A stretch of 64,000 nucleotides of DNA from Neorhizobium galegae bv. officinalis (lineage in GTDB: Bacteria; Pseudomonadota; Alphaproteobacteria; Rhizobiales; Rhizobiaceae), in assembly GCA_000985875.1 (NCBI GenBank), contig CCRI01000004.1, positions 248,001 through 312,000 of the forward strand. The letters run 5' to 3'. The notes beneath the pieces were generated by a model. It searched no databases, was not told the DNA's origin, and saw nothing but the letters and a program-made list of their open reading frames with translations. This document shows positions 26,296-32,705 of this stretch, piece after piece (position 1 is the first letter of the stretch; every line of letters starts with the position of its first letter). A program made the position numbers and the translations under genes.

Positions 26296-27690
26296 ATGAA
26301 TGACCTCCTGAAATTGACGATCCGAGAATTGCTCGATCTCTATTCGACCAAGAAGTTGTCGCCCTCGGAATACTGGCTGGCGGTCGAGGATCGTGTCGCC
26401 GCCTTCGAACCGCATGTGCAGGCGCTCTATCTCTACGATCCGGAGAGTGCGCGGACGCAGTCCGCTGCCTCGACCGAACGCTGGATGAAGGGCGCGACGC
26501 TCGGCGTGCTCGACGGCATTCCGGTGACGCTGAAGGAACTGATCGCCACCAAGGGCCAGCCGGTGCCGCTCGGGACCGCCGCTGTCGAACTGGTGCCGGC
26601 CGCGGAAGATGCGCCCATCGCCGCGCGCATGAGAGAGGACGGCGCGGTGATCTTTGCCAAGACCACCTGCCCGGATTACGGAATGCTGTCCTCCGGCCTG
26701 TCGAGCTTCCATCACCTCAGCCGCAACCCCTGGGATCTCACCCAGAACCCGGGCGGATCGAGCGCCGGCGCGTCGGCCGCCGGTGCCGCCGGTTTCGGGC
26801 CGTTGCATATCGGCACGGATATCGGCGGTTCGGTGCGCCTGCCGGCCGGCTGGACAGGGCTGTTCGGCTTCAAGCCGAGCCAGGGCCGTATTCCGCTTGA
26901 TCCCTATTATGTGGGCCGCTGCGCGGGGCCGATGACCCGCACGGTCGAAGATGCCGCCTTCTCGATGGCGACGCTGTCGCGTCCCGACTGGCGCGACGGT
27001 ACCTCGCTGCCGCCCAACGATTTCGACTGGCTGGATTTCGACGTCGACGTCAGGGGTTTGAAGATCGGCCTGATGCTCGACGCCGGCATCGGCCTTGCCG
27101 TCGAGGACGAGGTTCGCGATGCGGTCGTGGCCGCCGCCAGACGCTTCGAGGAGGCGGGGGCGATCATCATTCCGGTCGAACCGGTCATGAGCCGTATCAT
27201 GCTCGACGGGCTCGACAGTTTCTGGCGCTCGCGCTTCTGGGGCGATATCGAGAAAATGCCGGAAGAGCGCCGGGCGCTGATCCTCCCCTATATCTACGAG
27301 TGGGCGGAAGGCGGCACCTACATTTCCGGCGTCGAGGCGGTGCGGGGCTTCAACCAGACGATCGAGATGCGCAAGGCCTGCGGAAAGCTGTTCACGACCG
27401 TCGACGCGGTGATCTCGCCCACCAATCCGATCGTCTCCTATCCGGCGGAATGGGCCTCGCCGACCAATGATCCCTCGAAACCTTTCGAGCATATCGGCTT
27501 CACGGTGCCGTGGAACATGTCGGAACAGCCGGCCTCTTCGATCAACTGCGGTTTTTCGAAATCCGGCATGCCGATCGGCCTGCAGATCGTCGGCCCGCGC
27601 TACGACGACCTGCTCGTGCTGAAGCTCTCCAGAGCCTTCGAACAATGGACTGGCGGCGTTCCCACCTGGCCAGAGCCGCCGGCCGCCTGA
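26296..27690 (+). CDS. Amidase signature family hydrolase linked to second peptide importer
   Basis: A 464-residue amidase-signature enzyme. The triad is intact: Lys80 (IPVTLKEL), Ser155-156 (PGGSSAGASAAG) and nucleophile Ser179 (DIGGSVRLPA). It follows the permease genes by 22 bp and should act on the imported compound in the cytoplasm, releasing ammonia or an amine from an amide. It is not closely similar to the amidase at 5.1 kb, whose triad surroundings differ. The ATG at 26296 was chosen because the upstream in-frame region overlaps the permease. Substrate unknown. Confidence 0.9.
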   Translation: MNDLLKLTIRELLDLYSTKKLSPSEYWLAVEDRVAAFEPHVQALYLYDPESARTQSAASTERWMKGATLGVLDGIPVTLKELIATKGQPVPLGTAAVELVPAAEDAPIAARMREDGAVIFAKTTCPDYGMLSSGLSSFHHLSRNPWDLTQNPGGSSAGASAAGAAGFGPLHIGTDIGGSVRLPAGWTGLFGFKPSQGRIPLDPYYVGRCAGPMTRTVEDAAFSMATLSRPDWRDGTSLPPNDFDWLDFDVDVRGLKIGLMLDAGIGLAVEDEVRDAVVAAARRFEEAGAIIIPVEPVMSRIMLDGLDSFWRSRFWGDIEKMPEERRALILPYIYEWAEGGTYISGVEAVRGFNQTIEMRKACGKLFTTVDAVISPTNPIVSYPAEWASPTNDPSKPFEHIGFTVPWNMSEQPASSINCGFSKSGMPIGLQIVGPRYDDLLVLKLSRAFEQWTGGVPTWPEPPAA

Positions 27691-27737
27691 ATTTTCCGAC
27701 CTTTCGGGCGATTTCCGCTTCGGCGCGACCGTGCCGG

Positions 27738-27762
27738 GGAACAATCGCGTCTTTGCAGCGTT
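27738..27762 (+). promoter_or_regulatory. EcfG-type (general stress) promoter upstream of DUF883 gene
   Basis: GGAAC at 27738-27742 and CGTT at 27759-27762 with a 16-bp spacer exactly match the consensus recognised by EcfG/RpoE2 sigma factors of alphaproteobacteria. It lies 147 bp before the DUF883 start and would drive the two membrane-protein genes. Confidence 0.75.
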
Positions 27763-27908
27763 CAACGGCGGCGACAAGAACAGTGAAGCGAGTGGCGTGC
27801 GCCGCTCGCGCGGGGACCGATCCCGTTACACTTTTCGACGCCGTTTGATTCCGCGCAAAGCCTTCCGCGGCGCGCATCCTCTAAGGTCCGCAAAACAGGA
27901 GATCCGAT

Positions 27909-28256
27909 ATGCCCGCAGCCAACCCCACGACCGACTTCGCCCGCAACGGCACAGGCGAGAATTCGCCCGCCAGCAAGGATCTCGAAGCCCAGATTCAGCA
28001 GCTCCGCGACGATATCGCAGCGCTTACCCGCAGCGTTGCTGCCGTGGGCAATGAGAAGGCCAGCGAATACAAGGGCAAGGCTCGTCGCGTCGCCAGCGAC
28101 GCCGCCGATGCCTCGATGCAGATGGTGGAAGCTGCGCGCGATCAGGCACTGTCGATGGAAAGGGATCTGGAGCGTCAGATCCGCTCCAACCCTATCCAGG
28201 CCGTCGCCATCGCCGCCGGCGTCGGCTTCCTGTTCGCGCTGCTGACGCGCCGCTGA
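27909..28256 (+). CDS. DUF883 (ElaB/YqjD-like) membrane-anchored protein
   Basis: A 115-residue protein with a coiled-coil-prone N-terminal part (about 22-95, SKDLEAQIQQLRDDIAAL and ARDQALSMERDLERQ) and a single C-terminal membrane helix (VAIAAGVGFLFALLTRR). This is the ElaB/YqjD arrangement; in Escherichia coli such proteins anchor ribosomes to the membrane in stationary phase. Stress expression is supported by the exact EcfG promoter upstream. It overlaps the next gene by one base. A protein of this kind is a common member of rhizobial general stress regulons. Confidence 0.85.
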   Translation: MPAANPTTDFARNGTGENSPASKDLEAQIQQLRDDIAALTRSVAAVGNEKASEYKGKARRVASDAADASMQMVEAARDQALSMERDLERQIRSNPIQAVAIAAGVGFLFALLTRR

Positions 28257-28711
28257 TGATGGCAGGACTTGGTCCCCTGTTGGCTTCGCTCGCCGCGATG
28301 GATGTCGCGGCGTTCACGCGCAGGCTCAAGAGAAACGCTGTTCTCTACGCACTGGTGCTGCTTTTCCTGCTGACCGCCTATGGGCTGCTGGTGGCGGCGC
28401 TTGCGGTCTATCTCGCCAGCATATGGGGGCCACCAATGGCGTTGCTGGCAGTCGCCGGCGGCGCGCTTGTGCTGGCCTTCATAGTGTATCTGTGCGCCGT
28501 GATCGCCAACGCGTCCGAACAGCGCCGCAAACGGGAGGCTGCCGCTTCCAACAGTTCCAAGGCGCTGATGATGACGGCGGCTCTGACCGCATTGCCGCTG
28601 CTCGTCAAATCCCGCCCGCTGCTGCTTGTTGCGGTGGTCGGCGGTCTCGGCTTCCTCGCGACCAGAACCATGGGCGCTTCGAACCGCCGATATTCCGAGC
28701 CGGGCGAATAG
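28256..28711 (+). CDS. Phage holin-like (DUF1469-type) integral membrane protein
   Basis: A 151-residue membrane protein with two adjacent hydrophobic hairpin segments (ALVLLFLLTAYGLLVAALAV and ALLAVAGGALVLAFIVYLCA), a basic linker (EQRRKREAA) and a third hydrophobic stretch (PLLLVAVVGGLGFLATRTMG). The pattern matches the holin-superfamily III / DUF1469 proteins that are nearly always encoded after a DUF883 protein. It overlaps the DUF883 stop (TGATG), so both are co-translated and EcfG-driven. The molecular role is not known; despite the name it has no link to phage here. Confidence 0.75.
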   Translation: MMAGLGPLLASLAAMDVAAFTRRLKRNAVLYALVLLFLLTAYGLLVAALAVYLASIWGPPMALLAVAGGALVLAFIVYLCAVIANASEQRRKREAAASNSSKALMMTAALTALPLLVKSRPLLLVAVVGGLGFLATRTMGASNRRYSEPGE

Positions 28712-28740
28712 CGGATTTTTGCCCCCGCGCAACACCATCA

Positions 28741-28774
28741 ACGGCCGCCTGCCTTGCGCAAGCGGCCGTATTTT
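28741..28774 (+). terminator. Rho-independent terminator after the DUF883 operon
   Basis: ACGGCCGC and GCGGCCGT form a perfect 8-bp stem with a 13-nt loop, followed by ATTTT. It lies 30 bp after the holin-like gene stop. Confidence 0.7.
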
Positions 28775-28923
28775 GCGTCGCGCTGGAGGCTGCTCTCGAC
28801 CGATGAGGGACTTTGCCAGCAAAATAGCAGGCAGTCCGCGACCCCCCTGTGTCATTTGTAAATGACCGGGCGTTCTTTCGGTGATCTAGCCGAATTTCGT
28901 TGTCGAATCTCAGGCGGAATTAA

Positions 28924-29271
28924 TTGTTGCGAATCCTCGTTGTCGATCGGGAGTTCCTGGTGGCCATGGAAGTGGAGACCCTTCTCACCGAGGCGCTTGC
29001 CTGCGAGGTTAAGATCGCGACGCCGCGCGCCTATGCAATGGATCTGGAACAGGGCCTGTTCGACGTCGTCGTCATAGATTTCGCCCTCATCCGTGCGGAG
29101 AGCGAGGATGCCGCGCTTCGGTTGAGAGCCTGCGGGGCGGGACTGGTTTTTACCACGCTCAGTGTCGAGGATATGGATGGTCTGGAGGGCTGGGACGGAA
29201 TAACCGTCGTCGAAAAACCATTCGACGACCGCCACCTGGTCGAAGCCGTCAAAAACGCCGCCCGGGTGTGA
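28924..29271 (+). CDS. Single-domain response regulator (receiver only)
   Basis: A 115-residue receiver domain with no output domain. Conserved positions are Asp8 (RILVVDRE), phosphoacceptor Asp52 (VVVIDFALI), the Thr pair at 77-78 (VFTTLS) and Lys98 (VEKPF). Only one acidic residue directly follows the first strand, with Glu10 two positions on. It starts with TTG after a GGCGGA ribosome site. Its place opposite ecfG, within the stress locus, suggests a phosphate sink or modulator for the PhyR kinases, as shown for single-domain receivers in other alphaproteobacteria; this is inference. It shares a two-way terminator with ecfG. Confidence 0.8.
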   Translation: MLRILVVDREFLVAMEVETLLTEALACEVKIATPRAYAMDLEQGLFDVVVIDFALIRAESEDAALRLRACGAGLVFTTLSVEDMDGLEGWDGITVVEKPFDDRHLVEAVKNAARV

Positions 29272-29283
29272 GCGGCGTTTTCT
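29253..29283. terminator. Bidirectional terminator between receiver gene and ecfG
   Basis: AAACGCCGC and GCGGCGTTT form a perfect 9-bp stem around a 10-nt loop. The arm overlaps the stop codon of the receiver gene, TTTTC follows on the plus strand, and AAAAA precedes it, so a T-run is offered on both strands. Confidence 0.75.
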
Positions 29284-29296
29284 CGAGTTTGGAAGA

Positions 29297-29863
29297 TCAG
29301 CTGCCGAATGCGCGGGAGGTGATCGCCGCGTCGCCTGCGTCCGGGCCGTAATCGCCCTCGCCGGATACGCCAAGCAGTTCCTGGAGGCGCGTACGGGCGC
29401 GGCTGACGCGGCTCTTGATCGTGCCGACGGCGCATCCGCAGATCGCAGCCGCTTCCTCATAGGCGAAACCGGCAGCACCCACGAGGATGATCGCTTCGCG
29501 CTGATCGTCGGGCAGCTTGTCGAGTGCCTTGCGGAAATCCTGAAGATCAAGGCGGCCGTACTGTTCCGGATGGACCGAAAACCGTTCGCTGAACAGGCCG
29601 TCGCTATCCTGCACCTCGCGTCCGCGCTTGCGCATCTGGCTGTAGAATTCGTTGCGCAGGATGGTGAACAGCCAGGCCCGCATGTTGGTGCCGGCGGTGA
29701 AGCTGGTCTGGTTGGCCCAGGCTTTCATGATCGTATCCTGCACAAGGTCGTCCGCCTTGTCGTGACGGCCCGTCAGGGATACGGCGAATGCGCGCAGGTT
29801 GGGCAGCGACGCGAGTAGGTCGCGCTTGAAGCCGCGATCGTCGATCTCGTCTTCCTTGCTCAT
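29297..29863 (-). CDS. ecfG: EcfG-family extracytoplasmic-function sigma factor (general stress)
   Basis: A 188-residue ECF sigma factor of the EcfG/RpoE2 class that directs RNA polymerase to general stress genes. Region 2 is LTGRHDKADDLVQDTIMKAW, and region 4 is LPDDQREAIILVGAAGFAYE followed by CGCAVGTIKSRVSRARTRLQ. The family works by partner switching: NepR holds the sigma factor until phosphorylated PhyR takes NepR away. Here nepR sits directly upstream with a 4-bp overlap and phyR is divergent, the classical arrangement. Four exact GGAAC-N16/17-CGTT promoters nearby are its expected targets. Confidence 0.95.
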   Translation of the reverse strand: MSKEDEIDDRGFKRDLLASLPNLRAFAVSLTGRHDKADDLVQDTIMKAWANQTSFTAGTNMRAWLFTILRNEFYSQMRKRGREVQDSDGLFSERFSVHPEQYGRLDLQDFRKALDKLPDDQREAIILVGAAGFAYEEAAAICGCAVGTIKSRVSRARTRLQELLGVSGEGDYGPDAGDAAITSRAFGS

Positions 29864-30072
29864 TTTGCATTCACCGGCTTGGCATTCTTTTCCGCCTGCT
29901 CGAGACGTTCAAGAAGATCGAGAAAACGATCCGGAATCCCTTCTTCCTGTACCGCATCGTAGAAGTCCCGTAACTTGCGGGATATTGATGCATTCGGCGG
30001 CACCGCTCCGGGTCGGACTTCACTGGATTGGATTGCTGTCATCTCTTCTTTTTTTCTCTTGTCGTCACTCAT
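29860..30072 (-). CDS. nepR: NepR-family anti-sigma factor
   Basis: A 70-residue anti-sigma factor that sequesters EcfG until PhyR-phosphate binds it. The core is NASISRKLRDFYDAVQEE followed by IPDRFLDLLERLEQ, the conserved two-helix NepR region. I start at MSDDKRKK (30072), which has family-like length; an open frame continues 41 codons upstream but would run through the promoter palindrome. Its stop overlaps the ecfG start (ATGA), so anti-sigma and sigma are made in a fixed ratio. Confidence 0.92.
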   Translation of the reverse strand: MSDDKRKKEEMTAIQSSEVRPGAVPPNASISRKLRDFYDAVQEEGIPDRFLDLLERLEQAEKNAKPVNAK

Positions 30073-30109
30073 CACGCGGGCAGCCTGTTGCGATATCGTC
30101 GGGCAAAGG

Positions 30110-30134
30110 AATTCCTGGCGGCAAAAAAAGTTCC
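30110..30134 (-). promoter_or_regulatory. Probable EcfG-type promoter of nepR-ecfG (imperfect)
   Basis: On the minus strand GGAAC (30134-30130) is followed after 16 bp by AATT instead of CGTT. The -35 box is perfect but the -10 box matches only its last two bases, so autoregulation of ecfG may be weaker than that of phyR or may use another promoter. Confidence 0.45.
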
Positions 30135-30154
30135 ACTCTTGCGGAACTTTTTTT
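30123..30154. promoter_or_regulatory. Perfect palindrome holding both divergent EcfG -35 boxes
   Basis: AAAAAAAGTTCC and GGAACTTTTTTT are perfect 12-bp arms around ACTCTTGC. The right arm carries the GGAAC box for phyR and the left arm the same box in reverse for nepR-ecfG, so the two stress promoters diverge from one dyad with their -35 boxes 8 bp apart. Confidence 0.85.
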
Positions 30155-30167
30155 CCAGGCCCACGTT
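30143..30167 (+). promoter_or_regulatory. EcfG-type promoter of phyR
   Basis: GGAAC at 30143-30147, 16-bp spacer, CGTT at 30164-30167: an exact match to the general stress consensus, 43 bp before the phyR start. It implies positive feedback of EcfG on phyR. Confidence 0.85.
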
Positions 30168-30210
30168 CATAACAGGTCAATTGCCCGCTGGGCACCGAGG
30201 GAGATTTTGT

Positions 30211-31005
30211 ATGTCACTCACCACACGCGTTGCGTCTCACCTTCCATATCTGCGTCGGTATGCTCGCGCCGTCACCGGATCACAGACCTCGGGAGACGCT
30301 TATGTCGCCGCGGTCCTGGAAGCGTTGATTGCAGACGTTTCGATATTCCCCGAAACGTCCAAGGACCGTGTCTCGCTTTATAAACTCTTTGTTACAATCT
30401 TTGGTTCCACGAACATTGAGATTCGCCCCATCGAATCGCCGTTTGCCTGGGAGCAACGTGCGGCCGCCAATCTGTCGATGCTTCCGTCTCAGTCGCGGCA
30501 TGCATTTCTGCTGGTCTCGGTCGAAGGTTTCAGCATCGAGGAAGCCGCCGAAGTCCTGGAAGTCAGCACCGCCGAGGTGAACCGCCTGCTCGACGACGCG
30601 ACCCGCGAGATCTCGCGGCAGGTGGCAACCGACATCATGATCATCGAGGACGAGCCGCTGATCGCGCTCGACATCGAGCAGATGGTGCAGGATCTCGGCC
30701 ATCGCGTCACCGGCATCGCCCGCACCCACAAGGAAGCGGTATCGCTGTTTCAGTCCTCGCACCCGAAAATGGTGCTGGCCGACATCCAGCTTGCTGACGG
30801 CAGCTCCGGCATCGACGCGGTCAACGAGATCCTGAAGTCTTCGAGCGTGCCGGTGATCTTCATCACCGCCTTTCCGGAACGGCTTCTGACCGGCGAACGC
30901 CCGGAACCGGCTTTCCTGGTTACCAAGCCGTTCAATCCGGACATGGTGAAGGCCTTGATCAGCCAGGCGCTGTTCTTCAACGAAGCCGTCAAGGCGGCCG
31001 CTTGA
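30211..31005 (+). CDS. phyR: PhyR-type response regulator (sigma-like domain plus receiver)
   Basis: A 264-residue protein with an N-terminal EcfG-like domain (about 1-135, including MLPSQSRHAFLLVSVEGFSI and VLEVSTAEVNRLL) and a C-terminal receiver (about 141-258). Receiver residues are Glu146/Asp147, phosphoacceptor Asp191 (MVLADIQLADG), Thr219 and Lys239 (VTKPF). When phosphorylated, its sigma-like part captures NepR and frees EcfG. The start at 30211 follows GAGGGAG and comes 43 bp after an exact EcfG promoter. The divergent nepR-ecfG and the HWE kinase 350 bp downstream complete the pathway. Confidence 0.95.
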   Translation: MSLTTRVASHLPYLRRYARAVTGSQTSGDAYVAAVLEALIADVSIFPETSKDRVSLYKLFVTIFGSTNIEIRPIESPFAWEQRAAANLSMLPSQSRHAFLLVSVEGFSIEEAAEVLEVSTAEVNRLLDDATREISRQVATDIMIIEDEPLIALDIEQMVQDLGHRVTGIARTHKEAVSLFQSSHPKMVLADIQLADGSSGIDAVNEILKSSSVPVIFITAFPERLLTGERPEPAFLVTKPFNPDMVKALISQALFFNEAVKAAA

Positions 31006-31035
31006 TCCCATCGGCGGCAGTCGGGCCGGCAGGCC

Positions 31036-31061
31036 GGAACAATATACGACAGGTGGGCGTT
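31036..31061 (+). promoter_or_regulatory. EcfG-type promoter of the DUF1328 gene
   Basis: GGAAC at 31036-31040, a 17-bp spacer and CGTT at 31058-31061, 25 bp before the start codon of the small membrane protein: a canonical general stress promoter. Confidence 0.82.
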
Positions 31062-31086
31062 CTGGCGCATCCGAAGAGGAAAAACC

Positions 31087-31251
31087 ATGTTGTATTATGC
31101 TCTTGTCTGCCTGCTCGTTGCGCTTCTCACCGGTGCGCTCGGCTTCAGCGGCATTGCGGGAACGGCGACCGGTCTTGCCCAGCTCCTGTTTTTCCTGTTT
31201 CTCGCATTGCTGCTGATATCGCTGGTCGTCGGGTTGTTCCGGCGCGTTTGA
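31087..31251 (+). CDS. DUF1328 (YtjA-like) small membrane protein
   Basis: A 54-residue protein, almost wholly hydrophobic, beginning [20 protein letters not shown] and ending in RRV, with two membrane spans separated by a short [11 protein letters not shown] turn. This is the DUF1328/YtjA pattern. A GAGGAAAAACC ribosome site precedes the ATG, and an exact EcfG promoter lies 25 bp upstream, so it is a stress-induced inner-membrane peptide. Function unknown. Confidence 0.85.
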   Translation: MLYYALVCLLVALLTGALGFSGIAGTATGLAQLLFFLFLALLLISLVVGLFRRV

Positions 31252-31354
31252 CGTCCTATAAAAGGCGGATAATCATGCTCATAAATGCGGGTATCTATGC
31301 GTTCAGCAGGCGCCCGGTTTTTCCAGCCAGCCCGCGGACGGAGTGAGGAATTTG

Positions 31355-32356
31355 ATGCATCCCCTGACATGGCAGCAGGCTGGTCAGAGTGATGACAAGT
31401 TACGTGAATTTTTCATGCCCGCACTGGTGGATCTCGGCGCCAGTATCATGATCCAGGACGCCGGCCGGAATTACCTCTTCGTCACGCATCTTCCGGAGAT
31501 CTGGGCTGTCGAGCATGTCAGGACACCCACCGATGTCATTCTGTTCGGCGAGGAGGTCGGAGCAAAGCTCGCGATCCTCAAGGACGGCATGACGGAAGCC
31601 GGCCGCAAGGGCCACATCGAGATCACCATCGGCACCGAGCAGATCTACGAGTTCCGGGTCCAGACGGTGGAATTCTCCAATGGCGGCCTGCATTTCGTCA
31701 CCACGATCATCGACCGTTCCGAGGAGCGTCACCGCGAGCGGCTGCTGCGCGCGCTGCTGCGGGAAGTCAGCCACCGTTCCAAGAACCTGCTCGCCATCAT
31801 CCAGAGCATCGCGCTGCAGACGGCCCGCTATTCGGGCTCGCTGGAACTGTTTCTGCACAAGTTCCGGGGGCGGCTCTATTCCCTTTCGCAGAGCCAGGAC
31901 CTGATCACCGATTCCAGCTGGCGCGGCGCCTATTTCTTTGAACTGGTGCAGCAGCAGACGGAAAAATACCTGCCGGAGAACAAGCACCTGGTGCGCGTCC
32001 ACGGCGACAATATTCTTCTGACGCCGAACGCTTCGCTGCATATCGGACTGGCGCTTCATGAGCTGATCGTCAATGCGGTCAGCCACGGCTCGCTCCTGCG
32101 CAGCGGCAGGGTGATCAACGTCACCTGCACCCGCATGCATCTCAACGGCCATGACTCGCTCGAGATGATCTGGGACGAGGTGCTGGACGCCAGCCGGAGC
32201 TCCGAAGATAACGAGGAGTCGCTGAAGGCGCATTTCGGCAGCACGGTGCTCGAACGCGTCGTGCCGGCCTCCGTCAACGGCAAGGCGCAATACGTCATCT
32301 CCAACGACCGCATCAGCTATCGGCTGGTGTTTCCGCTCGAGAGTGGCGGGGACTGA
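31355..32356 (+). CDS. HWE/HisKA_2-family sensor histidine kinase, soluble, probable PhyR kinase
   Basis: A 333-residue cytoplasmic kinase without membrane segments. The N-terminal half (about 15-120) is a PAS-like sensor; the dimerisation box is LREVSHRSKNLLAIIQSIAL with phosphoacceptor His140, followed by the N-box HELIVNAVSHG (Asn240). HWE/HisKA_2 kinases are the usual activators of PhyR and this one lies beside phyR, so that is the likely partner. The region where the G1 box should be reads WDEVLDASRSSEDNEE, and the G2-like block is HFGSTVLERVV, so ATP binding may be altered. I chose ATG 31355 (GGAGTGAGGA upstream); a GTG four codons earlier is possible. Confidence 0.85.
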   Translation: MHPLTWQQAGQSDDKLREFFMPALVDLGASIMIQDAGRNYLFVTHLPEIWAVEHVRTPTDVILFGEEVGAKLAILKDGMTEAGRKGHIEITIGTEQIYEFRVQTVEFSNGGLHFVTTIIDRSEERHRERLLRALLREVSHRSKNLLAIIQSIALQTARYSGSLELFLHKFRGRLYSLSQSQDLITDSSWRGAYFFELVQQQTEKYLPENKHLVRVHGDNILLTPNASLHIGLALHELIVNAVSHGSLLRSGRVINVTCTRMHLNGHDSLEMIWDEVLDASRSSEDNEESLKAHFGSTVLERVVPASVNGKAQYVISNDRISYRLVFPLESGGD

Positions 32357-32439
32357 ATGCGATTTGTTCGAGTGAGCCACGACGCCTCGTGACGAAAAGA
32401 TCTGCAAAAGCGGAAATGCTCGTCTCACCGCTACTCACT

Positions 32440-32565
32440 ATCCCACAAAACTGAGCTGGCTCGGTTCCGGTTGACGGAGCCGAGCCAGTTCGTCTCTTCG
32501 AGGGGGATTGAAGAGTAGGTCCGAAGGCTTTGTAGGGCGGGGGACGGGGGGTCGCCTTCGAACAC
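32440..32565 (-). ncRNA. Candidate EcfG-dependent small RNA with C-rich loops
   Basis: No gene fits the 349-bp gap 32357-32705, but a minus-strand transcript does. An exact EcfG promoter ends at 32572, giving a start near 32565. The RNA would fold into three hairpins. First, CGAAGGC/GCCTTCG (32560-32554 with 32528-32522) encloses a 25-nt loop with runs of six and five C. Second, CTCTTC/GAAGAG (32515-32510 with 32499-32494) encloses a loop with five C. Third, a 14-bp stem (32488-32456) is followed by CTCAGTTTTG, a plausible terminator. C-rich loops that pair with ribosome sites are known in alphaproteobacterial stress RNAs such as GsrN; similarity is by architecture only. Confidence 0.6.
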
Positions 32566-32571
32566 TGATAT

Positions 32572-32596
32572 AACGAGCGCCCTAGAAATAGGTTCC
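32572..32596 (-). promoter_or_regulatory. EcfG-type promoter of the candidate small RNA
   Basis: On the minus strand GGAAC (32596-32592), a 16-bp spacer and CGTT (32575-32572) match the general stress consensus exactly. It points away from the importer genes and towards the 3' end of the kinase gene, where no protein gene is seen. Confidence 0.75.
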
Positions 32597-32654
32597 GGCG
32601 GTTCGAAACTTTTTTTAAAGTTTCTTTAGGGGCGTTTTTTGAGCTGGGCCGAAT

Positions 32655-32682
32655 GAAAAATGGCGGCTTTGCAGCCGCCATT
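32655..32682 (-). terminator. Rho-independent terminator of the minus-strand peptide importer
   Basis: AATGGCGGCT and AGCCGCCATT form a perfect 10-bp stem with a TTGC loop; read on the minus strand it is followed by TTTTTC. It lies 24 bp after the stop of the DppC-type gene. Confidence 0.85.
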
Positions 32683-32705
32683 CGGTTCCGATTCGTGTTG
32701 CAAGA

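Noticed and set aside
28256-28711. Holin-like protein considered as a prophage remnant
   Set aside because: It is coupled to a DUF883 gene with a stress promoter, a common chromosomal pair, and no phage genes are near.
31275-31346. A 23-codon frame between the DUF1328 gene and the HWE kinase gene
   Set aside because: It ends next to the kinase ribosome site and might be a leader peptide, but has no clear ribosome site or family and could be chance.
32313-32681. A 122-codon minus-strand frame in the gap after the kinase gene
   Set aside because: It starts in the importer terminator hairpin, runs through the small-RNA promoter, has low-complexity Arg/Ser/Pro composition and no ribosome site.
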